Source: a bacterium (GTDB lineage Bacteria; Zixibacteria; MSB-5A5; GN15; FEB-12). Taken from it: a DNA stretch of 64,000 nt. The notes under the pieces were generated by a model. That model did not search any database. It was given only the letters and a program-made list of their open reading frames with translations, and was not told the DNA's origin. The stretch's first letter is position 1. Each line of letters starts with the position of its first letter. Position numbers and translations under genes: made by a program. Below, piece by piece: positions 48,194-57,774 of the stretch. The DNA is taken from positions 281,830 through 345,829 of the forward strand of contig JADJGQ010000004.1 of NCBI GenBank assembly GCA_016708025.1. Reading direction: 5' to 3'.

Positions 48194-49388
48194 TGGACTG
48201 GACCAATTTCTGGTTAAGGAATTCGACTGTTTGCGAGTTGTTTGATCTTCACTTGGCCGCAAACTCCGGAGGGGAATGTCCTCTCAGAGAACTGTGCGGC
48301 CGGTCCTCATTAATATCTAATTTCTACTCAGGTAATTGCTGTCGGACATCCTCCTGTGTCAAGAACAGTTCGGCATTCAGGCACTCGTCTCTGAGCCGTC
48401 CGTTGAAGCTGTCGATGTGCGCATTCTCTGCCGGTCGCCCCGGTCGAATGAAGTCAAGCTGTACGCCTCGGCCATAGACCTAGGAATCCATCTCCTTGGA
48501 GATGAACTCGGTGCCGTTGTCCACGGTGATGAACTTGGGCAGCGCTCGGGTCAAAGCAAAACGATCGGGCATGGCGGTGACGCGTCGGCCCTGCAGGGAG
48601 AAGTCAGTCTCAATCGCCAAACATTCCCGAGTGAACGGGTCAACGACGGTCAACGCTCAGAAGCGCTGCCCGTCATCAAGCGTGCCGGCAACAAAATCCA
48701 TGCTCCAGCGATGATTGGGAGCCTCGGTCAAAACAGGGGGCACCCGGCAGTGACAGGCCTGCTCGCGACGGAAGTTGGTGCGCTCGCACAACCACTCTTC
48801 TCCGTACAGTCGATAGATCCGCTTCTTGTTCACCAATCAGCCTTCTCGTCGCAATAGCACATGCGGCAGCAGATAGCCAAACCGTGGCCTGGCAACTGCC
48901 AGTTCTCGTAATCGCAGGTTCAGGGCCCGGTCATCCTTCCGGTGTGACGCACAGTAAAGTGTGGAACGATGCGCCTGAACAAGCTCTCATACTTGACGAC
49001 TGCTCACCCCGTACTGATCGGTCAGGGCCTGTAACGTCTGACGCTTGCGCACGGGCTTTAGAGACTTTTTGAAAGCACGTCCTGCAGCATCTGCTTGTCC
49101 AGGCTCAGGTCGGCCACCAGTTGCCTGAGCTTTCGGTTCTCCTATTCCAGTTGCCAGACTTTGCGCAACTCAGTCGCTCCCATGCCAGCATACTCTTTCT
49201 TCGAGGCGCAAAAGGTCGGCTCAGGCACCTCGAGCTTCCGGCACACCTCGATCGCGGATTTGCCAAGCTCAGCCAGCCGCAGGGCCTAGGCTATTTGCTG
49301 TTCGGTGAAACGTGACTTATTCATGCTAAATCCTCCTTCACAAAGACTCGTACTCAGTTAAGGCCTTACCTTGCACATTATCCAGTTT
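48194..49388 (-). mobile_element. Degenerate IS3-family insertion sequence
   Basis: About 1.2 kb. The ends are imperfect inverted repeats: GGACTGGACCAATTTCTGGT on the left; on the right, read inward, AAACTGGATAATGTGCAAGG, with 18 of 29 positions alike over the longer stretch. Read on the minus strand, orfA starts at 49324 (M-N-K-S-R-F-T-E-Q-Q-I-A, then S-A-I-E-V-C-R-K-L-E-V-P-E-P-T-F). The orfB integrase core includes W-S-M-D-F-V-A-G-T-L, F-I-T-V-D-N-G-T-E-F, R-P-A-E-N-A-H-I-D-S-F-N-G-R-L-R-D-E-C-L and R-P-H-S-S-L. Several in-frame stops and shifts make it inactive. Confidence 0.85.
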
Positions 49389-49972
49389 CTTGGGAGAGAG
49401 TTACTGTCATATGTAACTGGGCTTCAAGCCATTGGACAAAATCAGTCGCCGCGAGCTATTTCAGGAATACCTTGATGATCTGTAGAGACTTGGACAGCAG
49501 CAGGTTCGAACGATGCGTGCTTTCAAATCCAGGACGGGAGCATTTCAATCGGTAACTAAGAACGGGTAGAATCGATTTCTCGGCGATCCTGTTGACAGTG
49601 GAAAAATGAATTAAGTCGAAAATTGACAAGACAATAGGGCGTCGAACAGATATGACAATTGGGGATAAGAATTGAATTTCGCAGTGACACAAGAGTGTGA
49701 TCGAGTGTAGAGACTCCAATAACAAACAGACAGGAACGACAGCCCTGTGGGGGGGAGGGGGAACACAGTAGCTGAAGCCCCTGCCTGATAACTTTCGACC
49801 AGTCTCGTTGAGAGTTAAGCCGGTGCTAACAACTTATGGCATACTACACATCCAAGATATCCAGAAATTGGACTTGGTCAAGCCATATTTGCGTTGACGC
49901 CCCGTTTCAAATGTCATAGCTTTGAGTATGACGAGCGCTACTATGCTCGTGGAAGCAACCTCGGGGGATTCT
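49389..49972. other. Region without a recognisable gene
   Basis: About 580 bases between the dead IS and redoxin cassette 2. A G-rich tract (49750-49762) is the only obvious feature. The promoter of the cassette should lie here, but none is clear. Confidence 0.4.
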
Positions 49973-50554
49973 ATGTCGCGGCCCAAAAACATCTTGTTCT
50001 TTAGTCTGGTCACTGCTCTTGCCGTGTGTTTGGCTTGGATTCTTGGTGCAGAAACAGGCAAACTACTTAGCCGAGACAAATCGCGGAGCCAAGAGTTCAC
50101 TCGCTCCGTGCTGACTACGCAGCTCCTGCAGGAAATGCCCTTGTTGGTTTTGGGTGACACGATTCCTGATCATTCGTTCTACATGCTTGACGATTCTCCT
50201 GTCAATCTCTCCGAAGTGCTCACTGAGAATACATTGATCACTTTTTTTGATCCAACCTGCGACCCGTGCATTCGGGAAATTGAGGCTCTTGCTCCACGAC
50301 TTGTCTCATCGCCTACACTTGGCAAGCGGATGATACTCATATCGACGTCCGACAATATCAGTCTCGCAGCCTTTCAGAAGGAGTTCAATTTTCCAGGGAC
50401 TATCTTGCGCGACTACGGTTCGGCTTATAGCCGAATGCTGAATATCAAAGGAAACCCATTAAACATTGTCGTGGACTCCCGTCGGACCCTATTGCGTGTT
50501 TACGCAGGTGAAATCTCGAATGAGGAATTTGACTCACTTGTAAGAGACGAATAG
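49973..50554 (+). CDS. Membrane-anchored thioredoxin-fold protein (redoxin, cassette 2)
   Basis: 193 residues from the ATG at 49973, with GGGGGA four bases upstream; a longer frame from 49922 lacks a ribosome site. An N-terminal anchor (I-L-F-F-S-L-V-T-A-L-A-V-C-L-A-W-I-L-G-A), a charged linker, then a thioredoxin-like domain with T-I-P-D-H-S-F and C-D-P-C at about residue 96 and a possible cis-Pro loop (G-N-P-L-N-I). TlpA/AhpC-type redoxin exposed to the periplasm. Same layout as the redoxin at 25229. The Cys-rich peptide gene follows after 68 bases. Confidence 0.82.
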   Translation: MSRPKNILFFSLVTALAVCLAWILGAETGKLLSRDKSRSQEFTRSVLTTQLLQEMPLLVLGDTIPDHSFYMLDDSPVNLSEVLTENTLITFFDPTCDPCIREIEALAPRLVSSPTLGKRMILISTSDNISLAAFQKEFNFPGTILRDYGSAYSRMLNIKGNPLNIVVDSRRTLLRVYAGEISNEEFDSLVRDE

Positions 50555-50622
50555 ACCTACTAAGGATGGTCAGGTCCTGCGCATTAAAGAGGTCGAGTGA
50601 GTGAGGAGAGGAGGTGATTCTT

Positions 50623-50862
50623 ATGAAGCGTGAAGGCGTGGTCGTGTCAATATTGCTTGTGCTTGTGTTTACGTTTGCTCTCGCCATTGGTCTGCACACC
50701 AATGTCGTAGCATCTGACATCCCGTTCTGCTGCAATATTCCGGCCTCGGCTGAATGTAGTGCTGGTAAAGGAGAATTCGTGTGGTCTCCTCAGGGCACAT
50801 TCTGTCGTTGCAATGTCTACAATTACCCACAGTGTCAGCATCTTTGTCCTGTGTGTTGGTAG
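50623..50862 (+). CDS. Secreted 8-cysteine peptide (cassette 2)
   Basis: 79 residues from the ATG at 50623, preceded by AGGAGG at eight bases; an in-frame GTG at 50614 overlaps that site and is unlikely. Signal peptide (V-S-I-L-L-V-L-V-F-T-F-A-L-A-I-G, likely cut after V-V-A-S). The mature part has eight Cys: F-C-C-N, A-E-C, F-C-R-C, Q-C, L-C and P-V-C-W at the end. Its sequence is not clearly homologous to the peptide at 25855, but size, signal, Cys density and redoxin neighbour match. Function unknown. Confidence 0.78.
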   Translation: MKREGVVVSILLVLVFTFALAIGLHTNVVASDIPFCCNIPASAECSAGKGEFVWSPQGTFCRCNVYNYPQCQHLCPVCW

Positions 50863-51925
50863 ACTGCTTAACGAACTCAAATGGTCAAATCGCTGTCTGT
50901 GTCATTTGTGCTGGCATATAAGAATTTGACTATAGTGTGGTGACTGAATAATCAGAACCTCTAAAGCGCAAAGCGAACCGGCCGACGGACACTTCAGAAA
51001 TGAAGTGTCCGTTACTTTGTCGTCAAACTGAAGAGCAAGTACGACAGGACTGGGGTATAGATTGACCTGACGATCTCCCAAGCAGCTGGAGAATTGTGAG
51101 CGTTGTGGTTCGACCGTCACGGCCTCTCCCGTGGACTATACAAAGGAGTGGGGAATGATGGGACTACCGGGTGTCTTTTCCATCAAGTCAGAATTTGTAA
51201 CTCAATGTCAAAAAGGTAGATGGCTGAAAATCCTTCTTTGTGAGCGGGCTGTCTGCCGCATCGCCAAGCAACTGGTCGGCCATAACCATGAACATCAAAT
51301 CGATTTCCTTCGTAACGGAATAGAAAGCCCCGATGTTAAAGCCGACTGATTTGAAACCGGACTTTGCCTCGTAGCGGTTGTATCCAGATCTTCCTCAATG
51401 CCAAACGTTGGGTGAACCGGAGTGCGGTCAGGTTACTGACATCTCCAAGAACATATGCAGTCTATTGTTTTCGGCAAGCACTGTCAGTTTCTGACAGTCA
51501 TTCCACTCACAATTCCAAGTCGCGAGAGTGTTGTGGAATCCTGCGGGGAATCACTACCTCTTGCCGCTCCTAATCCTTCGCCTTCACTGGCTGCGCCAGG
51601 AAGATATTATCGAACGCCTTGAGCAACAGCTACGTCCGCTGGGCTTCTTCCCGGACGGTCGGGAGGAGGCCGTACACCAACAGGTGGAGGGCGTTGAGGA
51701 CGACTAAGGTCCGTTTGACCTCGTTGGACGGGAACGCTATGTCTCGTGAGCCCACATTGTAGCTGGCAAAGCGAGGAAACGTGTATTAGCTTGAATTGAG
51801 CTTCCCCGATTTTGCTCCTTTACACGGAGTGAAGTAAGCACCATGCAGGGGGTAAAATCTTACCCGGACAAATTTGTAGGGGGAAGACCAGCTGGCATAG
51901 GGCAAACTAAAGGAAGGGAGTGGCA
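50863..51925. other. Long gene-poor region with terminator-like hairpin
   Basis: About 1060 bases. Holds the strong hairpin at 50985-51012 and, at about 51565-51720, a minus-strand stretch that reads V-L-N-A-L-H-L-L-V-Y-G-L-L-P-T-V-R-E-E-A before a stop and then L-L-L-K-A-F-D-N-I-F, possibly the remains of a small gene. CCGTGGACTATACAAAGG at 51130 resembles the left end of the IS at 48194. Confidence 0.4.
50985..51012 (+). terminator. Hairpin after cassette 2
   Basis: ACGGACACTTCA and TGAAGTGTCCGT form a perfect 12-bp stem closed by a GAAA tetraloop, about 120 bases after the Cys-rich peptide stop. Short T-containing tail (TACTTTG). Placement mirrors the hairpin after cassette 1. Confidence 0.65.
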
Positions 51926-53566
51926 ATGCAAGATTGGATAACATTAGAAGACTTCGGGAAATTGGTTCTTGGAGCATTGCTCGGATTGATCTTGCGCGGC
52001 TTTTTCGAAAAACTAGTCAGGAACAAACATTTCTGGAAACCAACATTACTCTTGCTATGTACAGTGGCCTGGTGCTCCTACATCTTCGTTGTACTAAAGG
52101 TCCATCTCATTGAACAGAGTTCGTTTAGTCCACCGTACATGTTCGCGGTCAGGACAATCGATGACCGGGATCACTTAGATCCGAGAAGAGCTCGATTTGA
52201 AGCCATGGCAGACATGTTGTCGCAAAAGAAGTCGCTTCCAATAATCTTATCGCTACCTGTTGATGGTGAAGGAAATCCACGGATTGTCACCTTTAATCCA
52301 TCGAACAGATTGGACTCAGTCGATAGGAGTCTAGCTACCTTGCAACAAATTGAGTACAAGAGAACACTTCCGCTCACTGAAGACACGATTCCACGCCGGC
52401 TCTGGGGCCTAGGATCAACGGCGTTAACCTCGCCCACACGAACTCAACTGTGGGCCGTAAAGACTTCCGACATAGAACTGGACTCTGTTATTGGAATGCC
52501 AAAAGCTGTAGCCGACACTCTTCTCGGTGGGAGTGAAATGCTCAATATTAGACTCCAGGGTGTGGTTCGCTTAAATGGAGTTGCCGTGGGACATGGATCG
52601 TTCAAGGACTCCATATTTCTGCTAGGATTTGACGGCGGCCTCTATATCGGTAGAAAGCCGCTCGATTCCTTAGGTGGACCGAATCTGTCTCCGACCTCTA
52701 TCAATGTCACAAGACTTTTCGATGTTAACTCGATCATCAGTCAGGGCCTCGAAACTCCTGATTGTGACGCAGCCACCAAAGAAGCAGTAAAAGATATTGC
52801 ACAACTTTCATATGGATGGCAGAGTATTGAGTGCCTCAGAGAATTCAAGGACTTTCGATCTCAATCGGTCGGAAGCAGATCACTGGCTTTTCTCATTCTC
52901 AATGGTTACGCTTCTACATATTTGATTGTTCAAATGGAATGGACTGCTCCGACGACATTGCCCCGGGTGACAAAATTATACGCACGTGAAATCGCCAACA
53001 ACCGTGAGCACCTTAGTTGGTGCGAAGGTGTTGCTTCGTTTTCACACGGCATTAAGCCGAGCCTGATTTGGATTGATGCTGCCTCGGGCACAGTGGCTGG
53101 TCAAATCCTCGAGGGAGGTGAGTTTATCTTTTCACATTATATGGAGGAACAACAAAGAAGATCGTACCTTGAGGGTGTCGCAATTGCTGCCGATATAGAA
53201 GCCGATACAGCACTCATTGTCAGTGATCGCGACGGACGACTTTATAGTCATGATCAGATAAGTACTTGTCGGGGCAAGTATCAGCCATTCGAGCATTGGA
53301 GCGTAATGGATTTGTTGGTTACGCATAATGCAATCTTGCATGCACAAGGCCTTGCCTTCGATCAGCAGCGAAAGGGTGTTTGGCTTGGGGCGGAAAACCA
53401 CTTTCGCTTTATAAGTCGGAAGGTTCTTTCACAAAAATACAGAGTGTATGTCGGAATAAGGCGCGTACTCCTGCCGACTGCTCTGTCGATAACCGGGATT
53501 CTCATTTTCATGTTCCTTTGGTATTACCTGACAAAACCTGAGCTCGCTTCTAAATCAGTCGTATAG
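51926..53566 (+). CDS. Hypothetical two-pass membrane protein, 546 aa
   Basis: ATG at 51926 with AAGGGAG five bases upstream (a GTG at 51920 is within the ribosome site). Hydrophobic segments at about residues 12-26 and 40-58 near the N-terminus and 512-533 near the C-terminus bracket about 450 extracytoplasmic or cytoplasmic residues. These are beta-rich with repeated motifs such as L-L-G-F-D-G-G-L-Y-I-G and L-I-V-S-D-R-D-G-R-L-Y, possibly a propeller. No recognised family, no enzymatic motif. Confidence 0.65.
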   Translation: MQDWITLEDFGKLVLGALLGLILRGFFEKLVRNKHFWKPTLLLLCTVAWCSYIFVVLKVHLIEQSSFSPPYMFAVRTIDDRDHLDPRRARFEAMADMLSQKKSLPIILSLPVDGEGNPRIVTFNPSNRLDSVDRSLATLQQIEYKRTLPLTEDTIPRRLWGLGSTALTSPTRTQLWAVKTSDIELDSVIGMPKAVADTLLGGSEMLNIRLQGVVRLNGVAVGHGSFKDSIFLLGFDGGLYIGRKPLDSLGGPNLSPTSINVTRLFDVNSIISQGLETPDCDAATKEAVKDIAQLSYGWQSIECLREFKDFRSQSVGSRSLAFLILNGYASTYLIVQMEWTAPTTLPRVTKLYAREIANNREHLSWCEGVASFSHGIKPSLIWIDAASGTVAGQILEGGEFIFSHYMEEQQRRSYLEGVAIAADIEADTALIVSDRDGRLYSHDQISTCRGKYQPFEHWSVMDLLVTHNAILHAQGLAFDQQRKGVWLGAENHFRFISRKVLSQKYRVYVGIRRVLLPTALSITGILIFMFLWYYLTKPELASKSVV

Positions 53567-53784
53567 AAGGTCGCGTAGCTAGTGCAACTATAGATGATTC
53601 TCAATCTGTGGCACCTTGGCCCAAACACAGCCTGGATCCTTTCCTTTGAGCCATCCTTTATCCTGGAACTGGAGCCAGAGTAGCAGGAGAAATTGACCTA
53701 TGTTGTCACAAAAACGTGCGAGTCATGTCTACGGAGGCTTCAATGTCGCTAAAATCCATCCAATAGGGCGAAGTTACGCGTGTT
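53567..53784. other. Intergenic region between convergent genes
   Basis: No gene and no clear terminator seen between the membrane protein and the ATPase gene. Confidence 0.35.
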
Positions 53785-55062
53785 TCAGTTCAACCATCGC
53801 ATAATTTTGTCTTCGATTGTAGTTCGGGGTGAGCAATATCTCTGCCTGGTCTGCCGTATGACTTTATCCCGCGAAGACAGCGCGTGACTCTCAATAGGCG
53901 GAAGGGTCTCTGCACTGAAGGGAACTGAGGTCGATCCATTGATGGATAGCTTCATGTATATATGGTGTTGTGGCAGGCTTTGCAAGTGATCGGCCCGGAT
54001 ATCAGGATAAAACTCTTTAGCCAAAAGCTCGGCATCTTCAGAACCTGACGTGAAAGCGATCAACGTTCCGACGTTTCCCAGGATTGCTGACACCATGTTT
54101 TCCGGAAGCTGGGAGATAAACTGATTGGCCATGCCCGCAATGTTCAGCCGATACTTCCGGGCTTCGGACAGTATGGAAGGGAAGTCCTCCGTAATGAACG
54201 ACTGAAGTTCATCGATGTAGAGGTAGAAATCTCGGCGTTCACTTTCTTCCATCTTTGTCCGACGCAATGCAGCCAAATACAGTTGCGTTACCATGAGAGA
54301 CCCAAGTAGGCTTGAGTTGTCTTCACCAATCCTGCCCTTGGAAAGATTCATGATGAGAATTCCGCCGTTGTTCATGATCTCCGATAAATCGAATTTCGTT
54401 TTCGGTTGGCCAACAATATTGCGAATCAAGGGGTTACCTAAAAACTGCCCGACTTTGTTTTGAATTGGAGAGATCGTCTCAGTTCGGAAGACTTTCGGAT
54501 ATCCTTCAAATTCCATAACCCAGAAATGTCTCACCATCGGATCCTTGATGCCTTTAACAATTCGTGCGCGGAAGTCGTCGTCGACGAGCATCCGCATGAC
54601 GGCAAGCAATGTGTTGCCCTTTTCCTCCAGCAGAGCCAGTAACGTATTGCGCAGGACGTATTCCAACCGCGGCCCCCAGGAATCACTCCATATCTTCTTG
54701 AACACCTGCACCAACCCCGACGCGACCAAATTTCGTTGTCTATGATCAGACCATGACAACGGATTGAATGCAATAGGGAACTCAGAATCAGACGGGTCAA
54801 AGTAGATAGTCTCATTAATTCGCTTTGCCGGGATGTAGTCGAGAACGCGTTCTGCGAGATCGCCATGTGGATCGAGTAACGCAACGCCGTTTCCGTTCCA
54901 GATATCTTGCGCAAGGCAATTCAAGAGCATGGTCGATTTCCCTGTACCTGTCTTGCCCACGATGTATGTGTGCCGACGACGGTCGGCTCTCTTGATTCCA
55001 AACCGGCGTCGGACATTTCGATAGTTGGTCTGGCCAAGTATGGTGATTTCCTCAGATTCCAT
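53785..55062 (-). CDS. TraD/VirD4-HerA-like conjugation ATPase
   Basis: 425 residues from the ATG at 55062, which gives the usual N-terminus of this family (M-E-S-E-E-I-T-I-L-G-Q-T-N-Y-R-N); the open frame extends upstream to 55299 but would overlap the divergent gene. Walker A is Y-I-V-G-K-T-G-T-G-K-S-T (residues 34-45), then A-L-L-D-P-H-G-D-L, Walker B F-Y-L-Y-I-D-E-L-Q, and a conserved C-terminal R-L-N-I-A-G-M-A-N-Q-F. Such hexameric ATPases of the DUF87/type IV secretion kind move DNA in conjugation. No relaxase or integrase is seen nearby. Intact counterpart of the decayed copy at 2167-2880. Confidence 0.85.
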   Translation of the reverse strand: MESEEITILGQTNYRNVRRRFGIKRADRRRHTYIVGKTGTGKSTMLLNCLAQDIWNGNGVALLDPHGDLAERVLDYIPAKRINETIYFDPSDSEFPIAFNPLSWSDHRQRNLVASGLVQVFKKIWSDSWGPRLEYVLRNTLLALLEEKGNTLLAVMRMLVDDDFRARIVKGIKDPMVRHFWVMEFEGYPKVFRTETISPIQNKVGQFLGNPLIRNIVGQPKTKFDLSEIMNNGGILIMNLSKGRIGEDNSSLLGSLMVTQLYLAALRRTKMEESERRDFYLYIDELQSFITEDFPSILSEARKYRLNIAGMANQFISQLPENMVSAILGNVGTLIAFTSGSEDAELLAKEFYPDIRADHLQSLPQHHIYMKLSINGSTSVPFSAETLPPIESHALSSRDKVIRQTRQRYCSPRTTIEDKIMRWLN

Positions 55063-55251
55063 GGTCGCATAATACCCGAGGAGGTGATAGTGCGGCAGGA
55101 GGAAAAGTTGCCTCTTTCGGCAATTGATTGCGTTTGCAGCTTTCCTAGGATCGAAGGGCAATTGCTTTCGGCTCGCCAAGCTCTTGGCGACCAGAGCTCG
55201 CAGAAGCCCTTTCCCAATTAAATCAAAGTGAAGCAAACCAAAGGAGGTCCC

Positions 55252-56036
55252 ATGAAGAACGGGAATCTTGTCACCACAATCGAGATCAAAGACAAGCAAG
55301 GCAGGGTCGTGGCGACCAAAGAGAGGTTGTCACGTACGCTGGCTTGCTTAATCGAGCCCATCAGGAAGGACTGAAAAAGGTAATAACCAGGCTGGTTCAG
55401 GCCCCTTCCAAGGACAACGAAATGACTGCGATTTCTATGGCAAAAGTAGTGACTGATAAGGGAGTGTTCATTGAATGTGGTGATGCCAATCCAGGCAACG
55501 TCGACACAAAGATCATTCCCCACATTATCCGTATGTCAGTCACCCGGGCCAAGTCTCGCGCCATGAGGGACGCGGTCAACATTGGCGCCCTTTCCCTTGA
55601 AGAAATGGCCGAGGAATTCGGGAACGGCAGTGGCAATGGAAACGGTAGTGGGGATGGAATGCCGAGTCACACCTCACCGCAGTCAGAGGTGAGGTTCATG
55701 ACCCCGGAGCAACGCAAGTTCCTGTTCAAGCTGCTTGCTGAAAAGGGCGTAGCCGCTGATGACGGCCATGCCTGGCTCTGCAAGGCAGCAATCGTCGAGG
55801 ACGTGAAGTTCATCACCAAGAAACAGGCGAGTGAACTAATCGATCACTTGCGAAAGGAAACATCAATCCCAAAACCCCAACAAACTGAAGAAGGGAAAGT
55901 GTCACGACTAACCTGTATGACGCACACAAACAGTGGCTCGTTCGGCCACCGGATGAGCGGTTTCCGGACATCCAATCGCTTTATGAGTTTACCAGCAACC
56001 GACGTCTGGGGTCAAGTGAGGATTCGAGAAACCTGA
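55252..56036 (+). pseudogene. Conserved plasmid/ICE-type protein of unknown function, frameshifted
   Basis: Starts at ATG 55252 with AAAGGAGG six bases upstream, M-K-N-G-N-L-V-T-T-I-E-I-K-D-K-Q-G-R-V. That frame stops at 55371, but coding passes at about 55330 to another frame with V-T-Y-A-G-L-L-N-R-A-H-Q-E-G-L-K, then D-A-N-P-G-N-V and R-A-K-S-R-A-M-R-D-A-V-N-I-G-A, continuing to 56036. Beyond about 55897 the frame looks non-coding, so the natural end was probably near there. The A-G-L-L-x-x-A-H-x-x-G-L family occurs in mobile elements beside DUF932 genes and may bind DNA or act in recombination, which is inference. Divergent from the conjugation ATPase. Confidence 0.68.
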
Positions 56037-56969
56037 GCCATGTTCACCTGACTGTCACCCCAGAAAGTGCGGTCGCCATGAACGGCCAGGAGCCTCCGGC
56101 GTATCTCACCAATTGGGCGTTCAATCAACTCTCAATTGCTGTCGGTGCACCAGCCAGGTACTTGCGGTCCCTCACGCCTGAGCTTGCGAGAGACTGTCTT
56201 ACCCTAGGACTCCAGAGATCCAACGATCGTCGCAAAGGTTCTCATCCGCGAAGAAACCACTGGCAACGGTCAATCCACGGCTGTTGCCGCAGCGTTCACA
56301 GGTCCGACCTATGGCAGAATCTGGGATGCAGACGTGATCGAAAGCTTGTTGCGCTCCATTGAAGGATCAGGATGGCACGTGCCTCCGGCGCATTCGAGCC
56401 ATGGCAATTCCAATGCCGGACTCTATGCATCAGATCGTGATATGTTCGCGTTCTTTGTGAACGACGAGAATGTCGTCGAGGTAGGAAATGCCAAACTTGG
56501 TCGCGGGTTCTTCATATGGAACTCCGAGACAGGCTCTGCTACCTTCGGCCTGACCACGTTTCTGTATAACTATGTCTGCGGCAATCACATTGTCTGGGGA
56601 GCAGACCAGGTGCAGGAACTGAGGATTGTCCACCGACATGGCGCACCTGACCGGTTTTGCAATGATGCAATCCCGGTCCTCAATCGCTTCGTGGAAAACC
56701 GAGGAGTGTCAGAATCTGTCACTAACCGGATCAATCGAGCGATGGACATCAAGGTCGGGGACGCCTGTGGCGAGGTCATCAGCTACTTTGAGTCAAAACC
56801 GTTCACAAAGCACGAAGTCATCGCGGGGTATCAGGCGGGATTGAACGCTGGCGATGATGTCTCCACCCTCTGGGGCATGGTTCAGGGCTTTACTGCCGCG
56901 GCCAAGTCGATTCCGTATGCTAACGGCAAAGTCGACCTGGAACGCCGCGCCGGGGCATTACTGTCCTGA
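55899..56969 (+). pseudogene. DUF932 protein, two frameshifts
   Basis: Coding begins with (T)-T-N-L-Y-D-A-H-K-Q-W...P-D-E-R-F-P-D-I-Q-S-L-Y-E-F, but this frame opens after a stop at 55886 with no start codon. The GTG at 55899 is one frame off, so a base is probably lost at about 55903. The second frame gives A-M-N-G-Q-E-P-P-A-Y-L-T-N-W-A-F-N-Q-L. At about 56210 it shifts again to P-T-I-V-A-K-V-L-I-R and then the well-preserved DUF932 core (Y-N-Y-V-C-G-N-H-I-V-W-G, residues encoded at 56334-56969). DUF932 proteins are common on plasmids and phages; role unknown. Confidence 0.75.
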
Positions 56970-57040
56970 ACCCCATTCAAATCCAACACACAGTTCGTTG
57001 AGAATTTAGAGTAGCCGGAAAGGGCTTCTTGCTGCTTGCG

Positions 57041-57076
57041 AGGGTCTGCAACATCACGTTTCAGACCCTCTTTCTT
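57041..57076 (+). terminator. Rho-independent terminator after the DUF932 gene
   Basis: GAGGGTCTG and CAGACCCTC form a perfect 9-bp GC-rich stem with a 13-base loop, followed directly by TTTCTTCT. About 70 bases after the DUF932 stop. Confidence 0.7.
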
Positions 57077-57195
57077 CTGCTGCATACTACGAACTTGCCT
57101 GTGGCGACCGACCGCGACACGATCTGGTTCGCGCAACTAAGACCGATCCGGAGAAATTTCGACGGTCGGGTAAGGAGAATTCAAAGAGGAGGTTC

Positions 57196-57432
57196 ATGCT
57201 TGGCCAACTGAGTCTTGCGGTAAGCCGTCAAGAGAAGACACTTGAGGGAACTGAAGTTTCTTGGGAGAACGTCACCAGCGAAGGGCTCGCGGCCCAAATC
57301 GATGGCCCGGGTATCTTTTTGGAATGGTCTGCCGATTTCACGAAGGCACTGGTAGATCATTTCGGTCACAAATTTGCCTCACTAAGTTTCCTTTCAGTGA
57401 GATACGCTATTGTATACCAGCTGGTTACGTAG
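57196..57432 (+). CDS. Small hypothetical protein, 78 aa
   Basis: ATG preceded by AGAGGAGG at three to four bases, an excellent ribosome site. Sequence L-A-V-S-R-Q-E-K-T-L-E-G-T-E-V-S-W-E-N-V, I-D-G-P-G-I-F-L-E-W-S looks coding. After about residue 60 the composition becomes random, so a frameshift near 57370 may have cut the natural C-terminus. Probably part of the same mobile module; no family recognised. Confidence 0.5.
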   Translation: MLGQLSLAVSRQEKTLEGTEVSWENVTSEGLAAQIDGPGIFLEWSADFTKALVDHFGHKFASLSFLSVRYAIVYQLVT

Positions 57433-57774
57433 CTTCACACACCGCATTAGTCTTTCTTGCGCTGTACCGTCCTGTAACATAACTTGTTGCACGACTTACG
57501 ATTGCCGAGGTGGTGAGATTGGTAGTCCCGTTGCATTCAGGGCGCCTTCCGGGGGATTCTTCAAGTGATTGAGATTTAACACAAAACGTGATTATACTTT
57601 GAGTTACGGCGATTTTCGATTCGTGTGAGTTCGCATTGATTTTGATGGTTTGAGACGCTGAGTAGTCAAAAACTGGTCACAAACAACTCGCCTTAACATC
57701 TATCACTTTGGTAACAGCTCCGGCCATCTATTGTTGTGTACCAGTAAGCGGATTACTACTTTAGCCAACATGGC
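57433..57774. other. Intergenic region, no gene seen
   Basis: About 340 AT-rich bases before the zinc-ribbon membrane protein. Nothing identified. Confidence 0.35.

Noticed and set aside
49742..49765. G-rich tract as a G-quadruplex control element
   Set aside because: Only two G-runs on the strand (seven and five G), not four, so a stable intramolecular quadruplex is doubtful.
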